Shown here one piece after another: positions 1-7,944 of a stretch of DNA of 12,864 nt. A program made the translations under genes and the position numbers. Every line of letters starts with the position of its first letter. Position 1 is the first letter of the stretch. Origin of the DNA: Pinguiococcus pyrenoidosus (Eukaryota; Sar; Pinguiophyceae; Pinguiochrysidales; Pinguiochrysidaceae). Location of the stretch: positions 1 through 12,864 of the forward strand of contig JAAMXY010000982.1 of NCBI GenBank assembly GCA_019677205.1, read 5' to 3'. The notes below the pieces were generated by a model. The model was not told the origin of the DNA. It saw nothing but the letters and a program-made list of their open reading frames with translations, and ran no database searches.

Positions 1-722
1 CGATCAAGGTCTTTCGGGACGACGTGGCGAGCGGCAACTTGCTCTTCGGTGGCTCCAAGACGGGCCAGGCGGAGACCAACTACTTCGAGCACTGCCAGTG
101 CACGCACATGACCGAGAAGGTGGGCCTCATGCTGCGGCCGATTCTCGAGCGCTTCCGTGCGTACAGCAACTACCCGACGCAGCTGGGCCTCAGCGACTTT
201 GCGAAGCGCAACCGGGATGGGACGGCGGCGGAAGCGCTGTCGTTCCCGTGGTGCCTCGTCCTCCGGCCCGGCGAAGAGGTGCGGCGCATCGCGCAAGGGG
301 TCGATGAGCGCTTCCAGGGCCTGCCCGAGAACGACGGACAAGTCAACTTCATCGAGCAGATTCTGGCGCTGCCGGAGGACTGCGTGTTGTACGACATCTT
401 CGCCGTGCCGGATCCGGATGCTGCGCTGGTTGGAGGCTCGATCGCGCGGCGGGACGACTCGGCGGACGGTGAGCGCGATGGGCGCTCGTCGTTGATTCGG
501 ATCGGTCGCATGTGGAATACGACGCGCTTTTTCCGCTCCGAGCGGGAGAATCAGCTGTTCTTCAAGCACCAGAAGAAGGAAGAGGACTACGATCTCGTGC
601 CCGAATGGTTCGAAAGGATCCGCCCGGAGCACCAGCTCTATGGAAGCAAGGAGTTCGAGCGCCGCATAGAGCAAGGCCTCTTCTATGACCTCGGGCCTGT
701 AGAAAGCTCGGACGCGACATAG
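1..722 (+). CDS. unrecognised protein, C-terminal part (5' partial)
   Basis: The reading frame (codons starting at position 3) is open from the window edge to a TAG at 720-722, so at least 239 residues of a larger protein are present and the start lies upstream. I do not recognise the family. Visible traits are a Cys-rich stretch (HCQCTHMTEK), a small basic/aromatic block (AKRNRDG), a proline-framed segment (FPWCLVLRPGEE), a region rich in hydrophobics (CVLYDIFAVPDPDAA), and a strongly patterned end (IGRMWNTTRFFRSERENQ, then LFFKHQKKEEDYDLVPEWFE) that looks like a conserved domain core. There is no membrane segment, no signal peptide (N-terminus missing) and a charged tail. The sense-like composition over 700 bp and absence of stops support real coding. 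Whether this is one exon of a longer gene cannot be seen. It may be a conserved algal or bacterial-type hypothetical protein; I assign no function. Confidence 0.65.
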   Translation, partial: IKVFRDDVASGNLLFGGSKTGQAETNYFEHCQCTHMTEKVGLMLRPILERFRAYSNYPTQLGLSDFAKRNRDGTAAEALSFPWCLVLRPGEEVRRIAQGVDERFQGLPENDGQVNFIEQILALPEDCVLYDIFAVPDPDAALVGGSIARRDDSADGERDGRSSLIRIGRMWNTTRFFRSERENQLFFKHQKKEEDYDLVPEWFERIRPEHQLYGSKEFERRIEQGLFYDLGPVESSDAT

Positions 723-1218
723 GAGGCGGGGACATGGACAGCGTGAGTGCCTTGATGTGAGAATGCGGATGCACCCCAAGAAGACGGGATGTTCATCGGA
801 ATTCCGTGCACACAGTCAATCATCAAAGCGGTTGTGTGTCAATTTCCCGTCTCTTCGCTTGCCGACCGACTACGCATGATGTCCTGAGTTGGCTCCTCTC
901 TTGTTGCCTACACCATGCGCATCGCAATGGCTTGTGAAAGCCTTTTCGAAGCCTTTTCCGGAGGGCAGAAGCCTTCAACGTGGGGCATTGGCGCGCAAAA
1001 GCCTGTATTATCGTTGTGTAAGAAAGCGAATCTTTATAGAAGCTCGGGGTGTGTAAAGATTCTTTGTTGAACTCGGACGTTTATTTGTGACAGATTCAGA
1101 ATGCCTCAATTCCCCTCTCCTACAGCGCTTCACTATCCAGAACGATCTCGAAGAATCCTTGCGCGCATGGGCGCCCACCGGGGCGCACACCGAGCCGCAT
1201 CGCCACTCCCTCGCCATC
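723..1218. other. intergenic region upstream of the retinol saturase-like gene
   Basis: This 496-bp stretch separates the stop of the first gene from the chosen start of the retinol saturase-like gene. I see no convincing coding exon, RNA gene or TATA box. It is more AT-rich than the flanking genes. It holds a short tandem repeat at 938-958 (listed separately). Two upstream ATGs (1101 and 1167) are out of frame with the main start at 1219 and open a small overlapping frame to about 1406; if transcription begins upstream of 1101 these would be upstream ORFs that lower translation. Confidence 0.5.
938..958. repeat. short direct repeat AAGCCTTTTC x2
   Basis: The 10-mer AAGCCTTTTC occurs at 938-947 and 949-958, spaced by one helical turn (11 bp). 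Related AAGCCT words follow at 969 and 999. It lies about 260 bp upstream of the retinol saturase-like start. It could be a regulatory element or chance; nothing else in the sequence decides. Confidence 0.35.
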
Positions 1219-3473
1219 ATGGGGCCAACTATCTTCACTACGCAATGCGTGGCGCTTTCTGCCCTTGTGGCGCTGCTTTCAGCGCTTCTCCCGCAGCCGT
1301 GGAACGTTGGCCTGGCTTTCAGCTACGCGGCTGCGATCCTCTGGCTCGCCAGCTACCCCGCCGACTCGCCCTCTCCCTCGCGGCCGACACGGGCTCTGTT
1401 GCATGATCGGTACGACTTGAGAAAGGTGGGCTTTAGTGGCGCAAATTTGAAGTGAGACCGGGACTGGACCCCATTCGGCCTCTGAATACGATTGATTGTT
1501 CTTCCGCTGTTCAGGTGCCGGAGAAGCTGGACGCCATCGTGATTGGCAGCGGAATGGGCGGCTTGAGCTGCGCGGCCATGCTGGCCAGGATGGGCCGCAG
1601 AGTGCTCGTGCTGGAGCAGCATGATGTCGCTGGAGGAGGCACCCATACCTTCGAGCTGAAAGGGTATCAATTCGACTCGGTAATGGGGGTTCAACTTTGG
1701 TGAATTGAGAAAATGGGGTGGCAATTTGGGGGTTGGGAGAGAGGGGCTTGGCTAAAGGGCTTGCTGATCTGTGCACATGCGCCAAAACGTCAAGGGACTT
1801 CACTACACGGTGCCTTGGTCGGTGCCCATCATGAAGCTCTGCTGCCTGGACGAGGACGTGCCGCCCTTTGACTTGATGGGCGAGGCCGACGGCACCTTCG
1901 ATAAGGTCTTCCTGGGTGACCGCCCCCCTTTCAAGATTCAGCAGAATGAAAAGTAAGTCGAGTGTATGTTGTTGTTCTCGCATGTTTTGGAGACGGAAAG
2001 GACGAGATGCTCACGGCGATCTCTGCAACCATATGTGCGGATCACTTCGGCAAAAAAAACAAAAAAGACACCTGGCGAAGCTTTATGCGATGTTCCCGAA
2101 CGAGAAGGACAAGTTGGACGAGTACATGCGCATCAGTGATGACATGATGGTGGCCGTGAAGAAGCTGGCGCTCCTTCGGATCCTCCCCGCCTGGGTGCGA
2201 CCACTGGTGTGGAGGCTCTTCTCCCGAGAGACGCTTCGCAACATGAATCGATCCGCAAGGGAGGTGCTCGGTGAACTGAGCATGAGCGAGGCACTTCAAG
2301 CGCTGCTTTGCAGTGTCTGGATCGACACCGGCAGCAGACCAGACGAGGCGTCCTTCATGATGACGGCCTGCGTCTTTCGGGGCCTGGCGATGGAAGGAGC
2401 GTGCTACCCGCGCGGCAGCTCGAAAGTGCTGGCCGAGCGCCTGGTGCCGGTGGTGGAGAGATACGGTGGTCGCGTCCTCGTGCGCGCCCAGGTGGAAAAG
2501 CTTCTGCTGCGGGACGGACGTTGCGTCGGCGTGCGACTTGCGAACGGTCACGAAATCTTCGCAAGCAAGATCATCAGCTCCGCGGGGTACCACGCGACCA
2601 TGCAGAAGCTGCTGCCGGTGGAGGAGGTGTCGGACGAGGTGATACCCAGGCAAGTGCCGGGCGTGAAGGACAGCTATGGCTTCGTGATGCTCAACCTGGG
2701 CCTGCGCGGCGAGCCGGAGAAGCTGGGGGTGACCAATGCCAACAGCTGGTATGTTCCGACGGATCCCACCACCGAGGGTGACCTGGAGATGTGGTCGCCT
2801 CTACGGCGCTTCTTTGAGGATCCGCTGCACAGCTCCAAAGACATTCCTCTCATGGTCACCTTTCCGTCCATGAAAGACCAGACCTGGGCGCAGAAGCATC
2901 CCGGCAAGGTCAGCTGCCAGGTGCTTATCTTGGCCAAGTACGAGTGGTTTGAGAAGTGGAAAGACCAGCCATGTGAGCATCGTGATGGCGCCTACGAGGC
3001 CCTGAAGGCCAAGTGGCGGGATTTGGTGCTCGAGCAGATGTACAGAATGTTTCCCGCCTGGAAGGGAGCTGTAGAAGTCGCCGACATCAGCACACCGCTC
3101 ACCATCGAGCACTACCTCCGAGCAACCAGGGGCGGTGCGGTTGGCCTCGACCAGACGGGACCGCGCTACACCGATCCCAAAGTTTTAAACATTCTCGACT
3201 GCGTTACGAAAATTCCAAATCTCTATTTGACGGGGCAGGTGAGTCTGAGCGCAAGCCCTGGATTTGCCTTCTTGGAAGCTTGTACGGCGCTGAAGAACCC
3301 TCCCTGACTGGTCCTTGCGTGACCATACTTACTCTCTTCACATGCAGGACACGTTCATGTGCGGCGTCACGTTGGCGCAACTGACAGGCGTCATAACGGC
3401 GCTCCGCATGGTGGGCTTCGTCGAGTCGTTTAAAGCCATAGCGCAGAGCGTGCTGTTTCTGAGGCAACAGTAG
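1219..3473 (+). CDS. RETSAT: retinol saturase-like FAD-dependent oxidoreductase (five exons)
   Basis: Proposed exons are 1219-1425, 1515-1679, 1795-1952, 2068-3238 and 3348-3473; joined they give 1827 nt and 608 residues, the usual length of retinol saturases. All introns are GT-AG (donors GTGGGC, GTAATG, GTAAGT, GTGAGT; acceptors CAG, AAG, AAG, CAG). Residues 1-50 are hydrophobic and look like a signal anchor, fitting the membrane location of the family. The FAD-binding Rossmann motif [13 protein letters not shown] with VLVLEQH follows directly after exon 1. Family landmarks are THTF, FDS/GLHY across the exon 2-3 junction, CYPRGSS, YEWFEKW, TPLT and the C-terminal [16 protein letters not shown], which closes the FAD site across the last junction. 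Family members saturate or isomerise retinoid or carotenoid polyenes; the algal substrate is unknown. The family GGCCHTF motif reads GGGTHTF here, so the cysteines are absent. The start was chosen as the first in-frame ATG, with A at -3 and G at +4. The exon 3-4 junction (A-rich acceptor) is the least certain; an intron-free reading fails because stops interrupt each junction. Confidence 0.85.
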
Positions 3474-3573
3474 CAAGACGTCTCCTTTCTTTGGACGAGC
3501 GATTTGCCGTGCTTCACACGCACAAGTAGCGCACCAAATGGGCATATTTAGATCGAGAACGACATCAAGAGCT

Positions 3574-3602
3574 CCTTCCTTCCTTCCTTCCTTCCTTCTT
3601 CC
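3574..3602. repeat. CCTT tetranucleotide microsatellite
   Basis: Six perfect CCTT units cover 3574-3597 and are followed by an imperfect CTTCC tail. It sits in the 218-bp gap (3474-3691) between the convergent 3' ends of the retinol saturase-like and LRR genes, where I see no gene. It is probably in a 3' untranslated region of one or both transcripts. Confidence 0.8.
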
Positions 3603-3691
3603 ATCAGAAACGCATAGGTGGATAAAGATTTGCCTAGCTTGCACTCCCTCCGCGCCCCCTTCCCATGCTACAACTCCAACTCTCGTTCATT

Positions 3692-4702
3692 TCATTCAGA
3701 CAGCTTTCCACCGTCATTGCCTTCCCGCGGCTCGCCACTACTTATCCTACGTAGATTCTGGCCCTCTCGAATCTCCGCCAGCAGATTGCTGCTGGCGGAG
3801 ATTAGCAGGCTGGGGCCGATGGAGAGCCGCTGCAGGCCTGGTGCCGTCTCCCGGGGGTTGAACGGCAGCTCTCGCACGCGGTTTTCGGCCAGAAGCAGGA
3901 ACTTCAGCTTCGGCAGCTGGCCAATCCTCTTGGCCACCTTCTCGATCTGATTGTTCTCCACGTTCAGCACCTCCAGCCGCAGGCACCGACCGACACACGA
4001 CTGCAGCTTCGTCAGGCAGTTATCCTGCAGGTACAGACGCTTCAGGCGCTGACAGCCTCCGAAGCTCTTGGGCAACGTCTCGATGGCATTCCCTTCCAGG
4101 TGCAGCACCTCCAGGGAGCTCAAGCTGCCAAAGTCCCTTGGTAGCGACCTCAAATCATTGCCGGCGATCGAGAGCTCCTTGAGATTCACCAGCTCGCAAA
4201 AGGCGTCGGGGAGGAAGGCGATGCGGTTGTGATCCAGGAACAGCTCCTCCATCTGTCGGAGGCCCAGGAAGGCGTGGGGCACCTCGTTCAGCAAGTTGCG
4301 CTGCAGCATGAGCCCTTTCAGGCTCGGCATGTCGGTGAAGGTCGGGGGAAAGCTGCGGGTGGAGATGCGGTTGTCGCTGAGGTACAACGAGTCCAGTTGC
4401 GCCAGAGTCCCGATGGCGTCAGGCAAGCTCTCCAGCAGATTCTCCTGCAGGTGCAGCTCCTCCAAGCTGCTCAGGCGGCCCAGCTCCTCCGGCAGGTCCC
4501 TGAGCTCATTGTTCTCCATTGCCAGCACCGACAGCTCCTCCAGGCTCCAGATACAGGCGGGAACTTCCGTGAGGGACTGGCTGCTGAGGTCCACCTCCGT
4601 CGTGTCCAGCTCCAGGGGCACGCCCAGCTGGTCCGACAGCCTCTGCAGGCTCATGCGCTCCAGGTCTTCCTCCGAGTCCGTAGAGGCCACAGACTCCGCC
4701 AT
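3692..4702 (-). CDS. leucine-rich repeat protein (Shoc2/PIRL-like intracellular type)
   Basis: A single open frame of 336 residues runs from ATG at 4702-4700 to TGA at 3694-3692. After an acidic, Ser/Glu-rich N-terminus (residues 1-30, no signal peptide or membrane span) there are about 11 tandem 23-residue repeats, roughly residues 32-300, of the pattern LxxLxLxxNxLxxLPxxfgxLxx; examples are LEELHLQENLLESLP and LEVLHLEGNAIETLP. The regular 23-residue period and LP core are typical of cytosolic Shoc2, Erbin and plant intracellular Ras-group LRR proteins, which act as scaffolds in signalling. No kinase, NACHT or membrane domain is attached. The partner is unknown. The C-terminal ~40 residues are Arg/Gly/Ser-rich and not repeat-like; a splice donor-like CTAC/GTAGGA on the minus strand near 3750 leaves open a different, spliced C-terminus. 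It is convergent with the upstream oxidoreductase gene and divergent from the fusion gene. Confidence 0.85.
   Translation of the reverse strand: MAESVASTDSEEDLERMSLQRLSDQLGVPLELDTTEVDLSSQSLTEVPACIWSLEELSVLAMENNELRDLPEELGRLSSLEELHLQENLLESLPDAIGTLAQLDSLYLSDNRISTRSFPPTFTDMPSLKGLMLQRNLLNEVPHAFLGLRQMEELFLDHNRIAFLPDAFCELVNLKELSIAGNDLRSLPRDFGSLSSLEVLHLEGNAIETLPKSFGGCQRLKRLYLQDNCLTKLQSCVGRCLRLEVLNVENNQIEKVAKRIGQLPKLKFLLLAENRVRELPFNPRETAPGLQRLSIGPSLLISASSNLLAEIREGQNLRRISSGEPREGNDGGKLSE
3770..3803. repeat. perfect 15-bp inverted repeat (hairpin) inside the LRR 3' coding end
   Basis: The arm at 3770-3784 (AATCTCCGCCAGCAG) is the exact reverse complement of 3789-3803, with a four-base loop ATTG. In the minus-strand mRNA it would form a 15-bp stem, GC-rich in the middle. 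It codes for the near-symmetric residues ISASSNLLAEI, at the point where the LRR consensus breaks down. Confidence 0.9.
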
Positions 4703-5150
4703 TTTTGGTTGCGAGAGGGGTGGCGACGGAATTGTGGCGCGAAGAAGGCTGGGGCAACGAAACCCAGATCCATTGTGGAGCTGTAATAAAAATTGAGGAA
4801 GGATCTAGAAGGGTGCTCGGGATTGGCCAAAATGGTTGGAACAAGAGTTTTTCCTACACAATCCCGGAAATGGATGTGAAGATATTACCGAAACGTTACG
4901 TCTTCTGTTGGCGTTGGCCAGTGTCCTGTCCTGATCGCACCGAGCATGGAAACAATCAGACCAATCAGAGACGCGAAAGGAGCGGGTCAACTCTCTTCAT
5001 GAAGCCAAATTCAGCATCTTCCCCATCTCTTCGCGTAATTTACCCATGTAATAGCCTTTGTAACCAATGAAAATCTTGCGCCACCGAAAAACTCCGCCGC
5101 AAATCGCCACCACTAACCCCCAATCTAGTTCTGGGCCCAAGTTCATTGCC
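4703..5150. promoter_or_regulatory. divergent intergenic region between LRR and fusion genes
   Basis: These 448 bp separate the starts of two divergent genes and must carry both 5' regions. The direct repeat CAATCAGA occurs at 4953-4960 and 4962-4969; the second copy includes a CCAAT box (4961-4965). No TATA box is obvious. An in-frame upstream ATG at 5067 could extend the fusion protein by 28 basic residues, so part of this region may be coding. Confidence 0.45.
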
Positions 5151-7553
5151 ATGGCAGACGTGGCGGTCTTCTCAGCGGATGCGGACAGCTTATCGTCCGC
5201 GGCGGCCATCAGCCAGCGGCTGCAGGAGCGCAGTGCTCAAGGTTGCAAAATCAGCCACGTCACCGTCTGCAGCTCGCCGCTGACTTCTCGGTGTTCACAG
5301 GCGTCAAGTTCCGCTCAGAGGCCTTTCCCGAGACTTTGGCAGCACTGGCTTCCTCAGGACGAACGTTCGTGATGGTTCTGTCCTGCGCCGCGGATGGATC
5401 TGTGTCCAGATCCGCAAGGTAATCCAGAAGCTTGCAGAACAAGAAGCAGGACTTGCAGGGGACTTTTGCTGGGTCGCAAGATGGGGAAAGCTGTGGCAAC
5501 CTAGTGTCCTATGGCTGTGTGCATGCGGTTGGGAAAGGGTGGACAAAACTTGACATGAAGCGTAGATGAGGGCATCAAGAGTTGGTCTCTGGCAAGGCCT
5601 GCATGCCGACGACAGGACCCCCTAAGGTGCCCTGTCCTTTCCCGCAGGAAGCTCCTTCGGAACCTTCGGAAATCGGACGAGTCGCTGAATCAGCGGTGCG
5701 GCATCATGCTTCTCAGTCACGCGGCGTGCCTCAACTCGGCCAAGGCAGACAGAGACACCATCCTGGCGAACGGGAAGCGCCTGGCGACGGCACTGAAGAC
5801 CAAAGGCTGCTCGGCTGTGACGGGTGGAGACGAGCTCTTTGAGGTCTCGAACATTGAGCTGGAGCCCGTGGAGGAGACCGTCGACAAGTGGATCGACGCT
5901 GTGAATGCGGCCCTTTCTAGTAAAGGGCCTCGCATCATCTCCTTGCTGTCTGCTGCGACGGAGATGATCTACAACCTGGGCTACGAGCAGTACCTCGTCG
6001 GTCGCTCCCACGAATGCGACTACCCGCCGGCGTGCCTGAGCCTTCCGCAGGTCTCCTTTGCCACGATCGACACGTCCAAGACGTCGGCAGAAATCGACCA
6101 CAGCGTCAAGACCCAGATCGTCAAGGGCCTCAGCGTGTATCGCATGGACGCGGAGCTGCTCCGCGAGCTCCGCCCGGATGTCATCATCACGCAGGACTCC
6201 TGCCGCGTCTGCGCCGTCAGCACCAACGACCTCGAAACCAGCATCCCGACACTGCGATTGACAGAAGCGGATTTTGACCCCGAAGTCGTGAGTCTCTACC
6301 CAACCACCTTGGAAGATGTGCTGAAGGACTGTGACATCGTCCAGGACGCCATCACCGAGCGTCTACGGGGATTGCCTGCTGGCCCTGCTGACCAGGTGCC
6401 CTCAAAGCCGCGGCTCCGCGCTTCTGTGCAGGCCCGCCTGGATGCGTGCGAGGCGGCTGGGATCAGAGCTGCGGATTCTCTGGGTTTCCGCCCGCGTGTC
6501 GCTGTCCTGGAGTGGCCGGATCCCGTCATGGGTTCGGGCTACTGGATTCCAGAGGTCATTCGCCACGCAGGTTGCATACCCTGCGTGTGCAACGATCCCG
6601 GTCAGCAAGACGAAGCGAAGGCTGGCCCTGCCTCCACTGGCGAGACCCCGCTGATCAGCTGGGACGATGTGGCGGAGGCCGATGTCGTCATCTTTGCGTG
6701 TTGCGGGTTTGACATTCCCAGAAGCCGGCGCGAGCTCTTGGCGGCGAAGATTCCGCAGAACACCACCTTCCGGTCAAGCAAGGCCTTTACAGGAGGGCGT
6801 GTGTTTGTGAGCGACGGGAATCGATTCTTCAATAGAAGCGGCCCATCCGTGGCAGACAGTGCGTACATCGTCCTGGAGGCGACGTTTCGCTTCGCCTATG
6901 AGATGGAGCTGGCGCTCCCCGAGGGCACTCGGTGCGCACAGGATGACGGCTTTGTTCGCCTGCAGGACTTGATAGACATTGAGACGGAAGTTGGAGGCCA
7001 AGATGGAGCGGTTGCGGGCGCTGCGGAGCAGGCCAAAGAGCTGGATTCGGCAAGCTTCCCGCCAAACCCTCCCAAATCCAAAGAAGACATCGGCCTTTCT
7101 GCGGAAGATGTGGTGAGGAAATGCGTTGCCCATCTTGCCAGAGCGCCAGTTGCGGGCGACGCGGACGACGTGGAGGAGTCGGAGAGGATGTACGTGGCGT
7201 ACGCGTTGAGCCGGATAAAGCAGAGGATTCCCTTCCCGCATTTCCGAAGCTTCATTAGACAGAGCGAGAGCTTCAGACCGCTGCTAGCTCAGAGCGGACG
7301 CCTCAAGCTCAAGCGCTACCGCGAGGCGCCGGAGCTGGCCGTGACCATCGGGTGCGTCGATGGCGACCACGCCGAGGACTATGCCGTGGATGAAGACACG
7401 GCTGGGAGGCGAGCGTTTCTGGTGCGGGTCGAAGGTGCGGACGCCGAAGGCCAAGCAGGCCGGGAATGGCACGACTTCTGCTTCTTGGTCGAGAACCAAG
7501 ACGAGGGGTGGATCATTACGCATGTGGGCCCGTGCTCCAAAGCTGCCAACTGA
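5151..7553 (+). CDS. fusion: flavodoxin-like + BtuF-like cobalamin-binding + DUF4864-like domain
   Basis: The best model is exons 5151-5241, 5301-5418 and 5648-7553, 2115 nt or 704 residues. The second intron (5419-5647, donor GTAATC, acceptor CAG, phase 2) is well supported; the first (5242-5300) is doubtful and is listed separately. Residues 1-160 resemble a flavodoxin fold: VAVFSADADS, then FVMVLSCAADGS, IMLLSHAACLNS and a final VDKWIDAV helix, as in diflavin reductases, but the phosphate-loop TGT signature is missing. Residues ~165-490 match the bacterial cobalamin-type substrate-binding (TroA/BtuF-like) family: RIISLLSAATEM, GRSHECDYP, LSVYRMDAE, LRPDVIITQDSCRVCAV, VAVLEWPDPVM and CGFDIPRS. 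Residues ~555-700 start with SAEDVVRKC and end GWIITHV, like DUF4864/SnoaL NTF2-fold domains. No signal peptide is seen, so it is probably intracellular, unlike BtuF. A role in handling or reducing a corrinoid is inference. The start ATG at 5151 has a strong context (GCCATGG); 5067 is an alternative. It is encoded divergently from the LRR gene. Confidence 0.78.
5242..5300 (+). other. doubtful 59-bp intron or frame change in the fusion gene
   Basis: The frame carrying the start (5151) and the frame reaching the second exon (ending 5418) differ. Removing 5242-5300 (GTTGCA...TTCACAG, phase 1) joins them exactly: codon G at the junction, then VKFRSEAF. However, the first frame continues with CKISHVTVCSS, which would suit the second strand of a flavodoxin fold, and the other frame is also open across the area. 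A one-base deletion between about 5270 and 5300 would explain the data equally well. The proposed intron is shorter than all others here (79-229 bp). Confidence 0.45.
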
Positions 7554-7944
7554 GGGGCCCGCATGATTCGTGCCACCGAAAAGCACACAGCGCACAGCAA
7601 GAAGCGTTGCGGCTCCGCGGATAGATCACCCAAATCAAGACGTTGAAGTCGTCAATGCTGTGCAACTCATGACCAAACTCGGCGCTCGCGGCCTTGTCCA
7701 AGCCCGGAGTGCGTCATTCTGTACAGACGGACAGCAGAGTCCCTCGCAATCAGTAACTTGCGGCACAGAGAGAACTACAGCACTGTGCTCATCATCAAAA
7801 ACCTGGACCCGCTCGCTGAACCGAGGCCAAGCCGCAAACTTCTTCCTTCGCGCGCTCGGCCCTGGTTACTTCTAGGAAGCTGCTGTCTTCTCCGACAATG
7901 GATACGAGATGTACACGCTCTTCTCCGGCAGCCCGTCTCTACGC
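7554..7944. other. intergenic region between convergent genes
   Basis: These 391 bp lie between the stops of the fusion gene and the S1 gene and should hold both 3' untranslated regions. I see no supported exon, RNA gene, repeat or clear polyadenylation signal. Confidence 0.5.

Noticed and set aside
1279-1983. 234-residue minus-strand frame across the first exons of the oxidoreductase
   Set aside because: Antisense to well-supported exons; no recognisable domain.
3239-3307. Unspliced C-terminus of the oxidoreductase (stop at 3305-3307)
   Set aside because: It reads through a GTGAGT donor and loses the family C-terminus DTFMCGV, which is recovered by splicing to 3348.
4229-4786. 185-residue Gln/Leu-rich frame opposite the LRR gene
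   Set aside because: It is the mirror of the LRR codon pattern (repeated CTG/CAG); no independent support.
5582-5842. 86-residue frame across the intron/exon junction of the fusion gene
   Set aside because: Different frame from the supported exon beginning at 5648; no domain.
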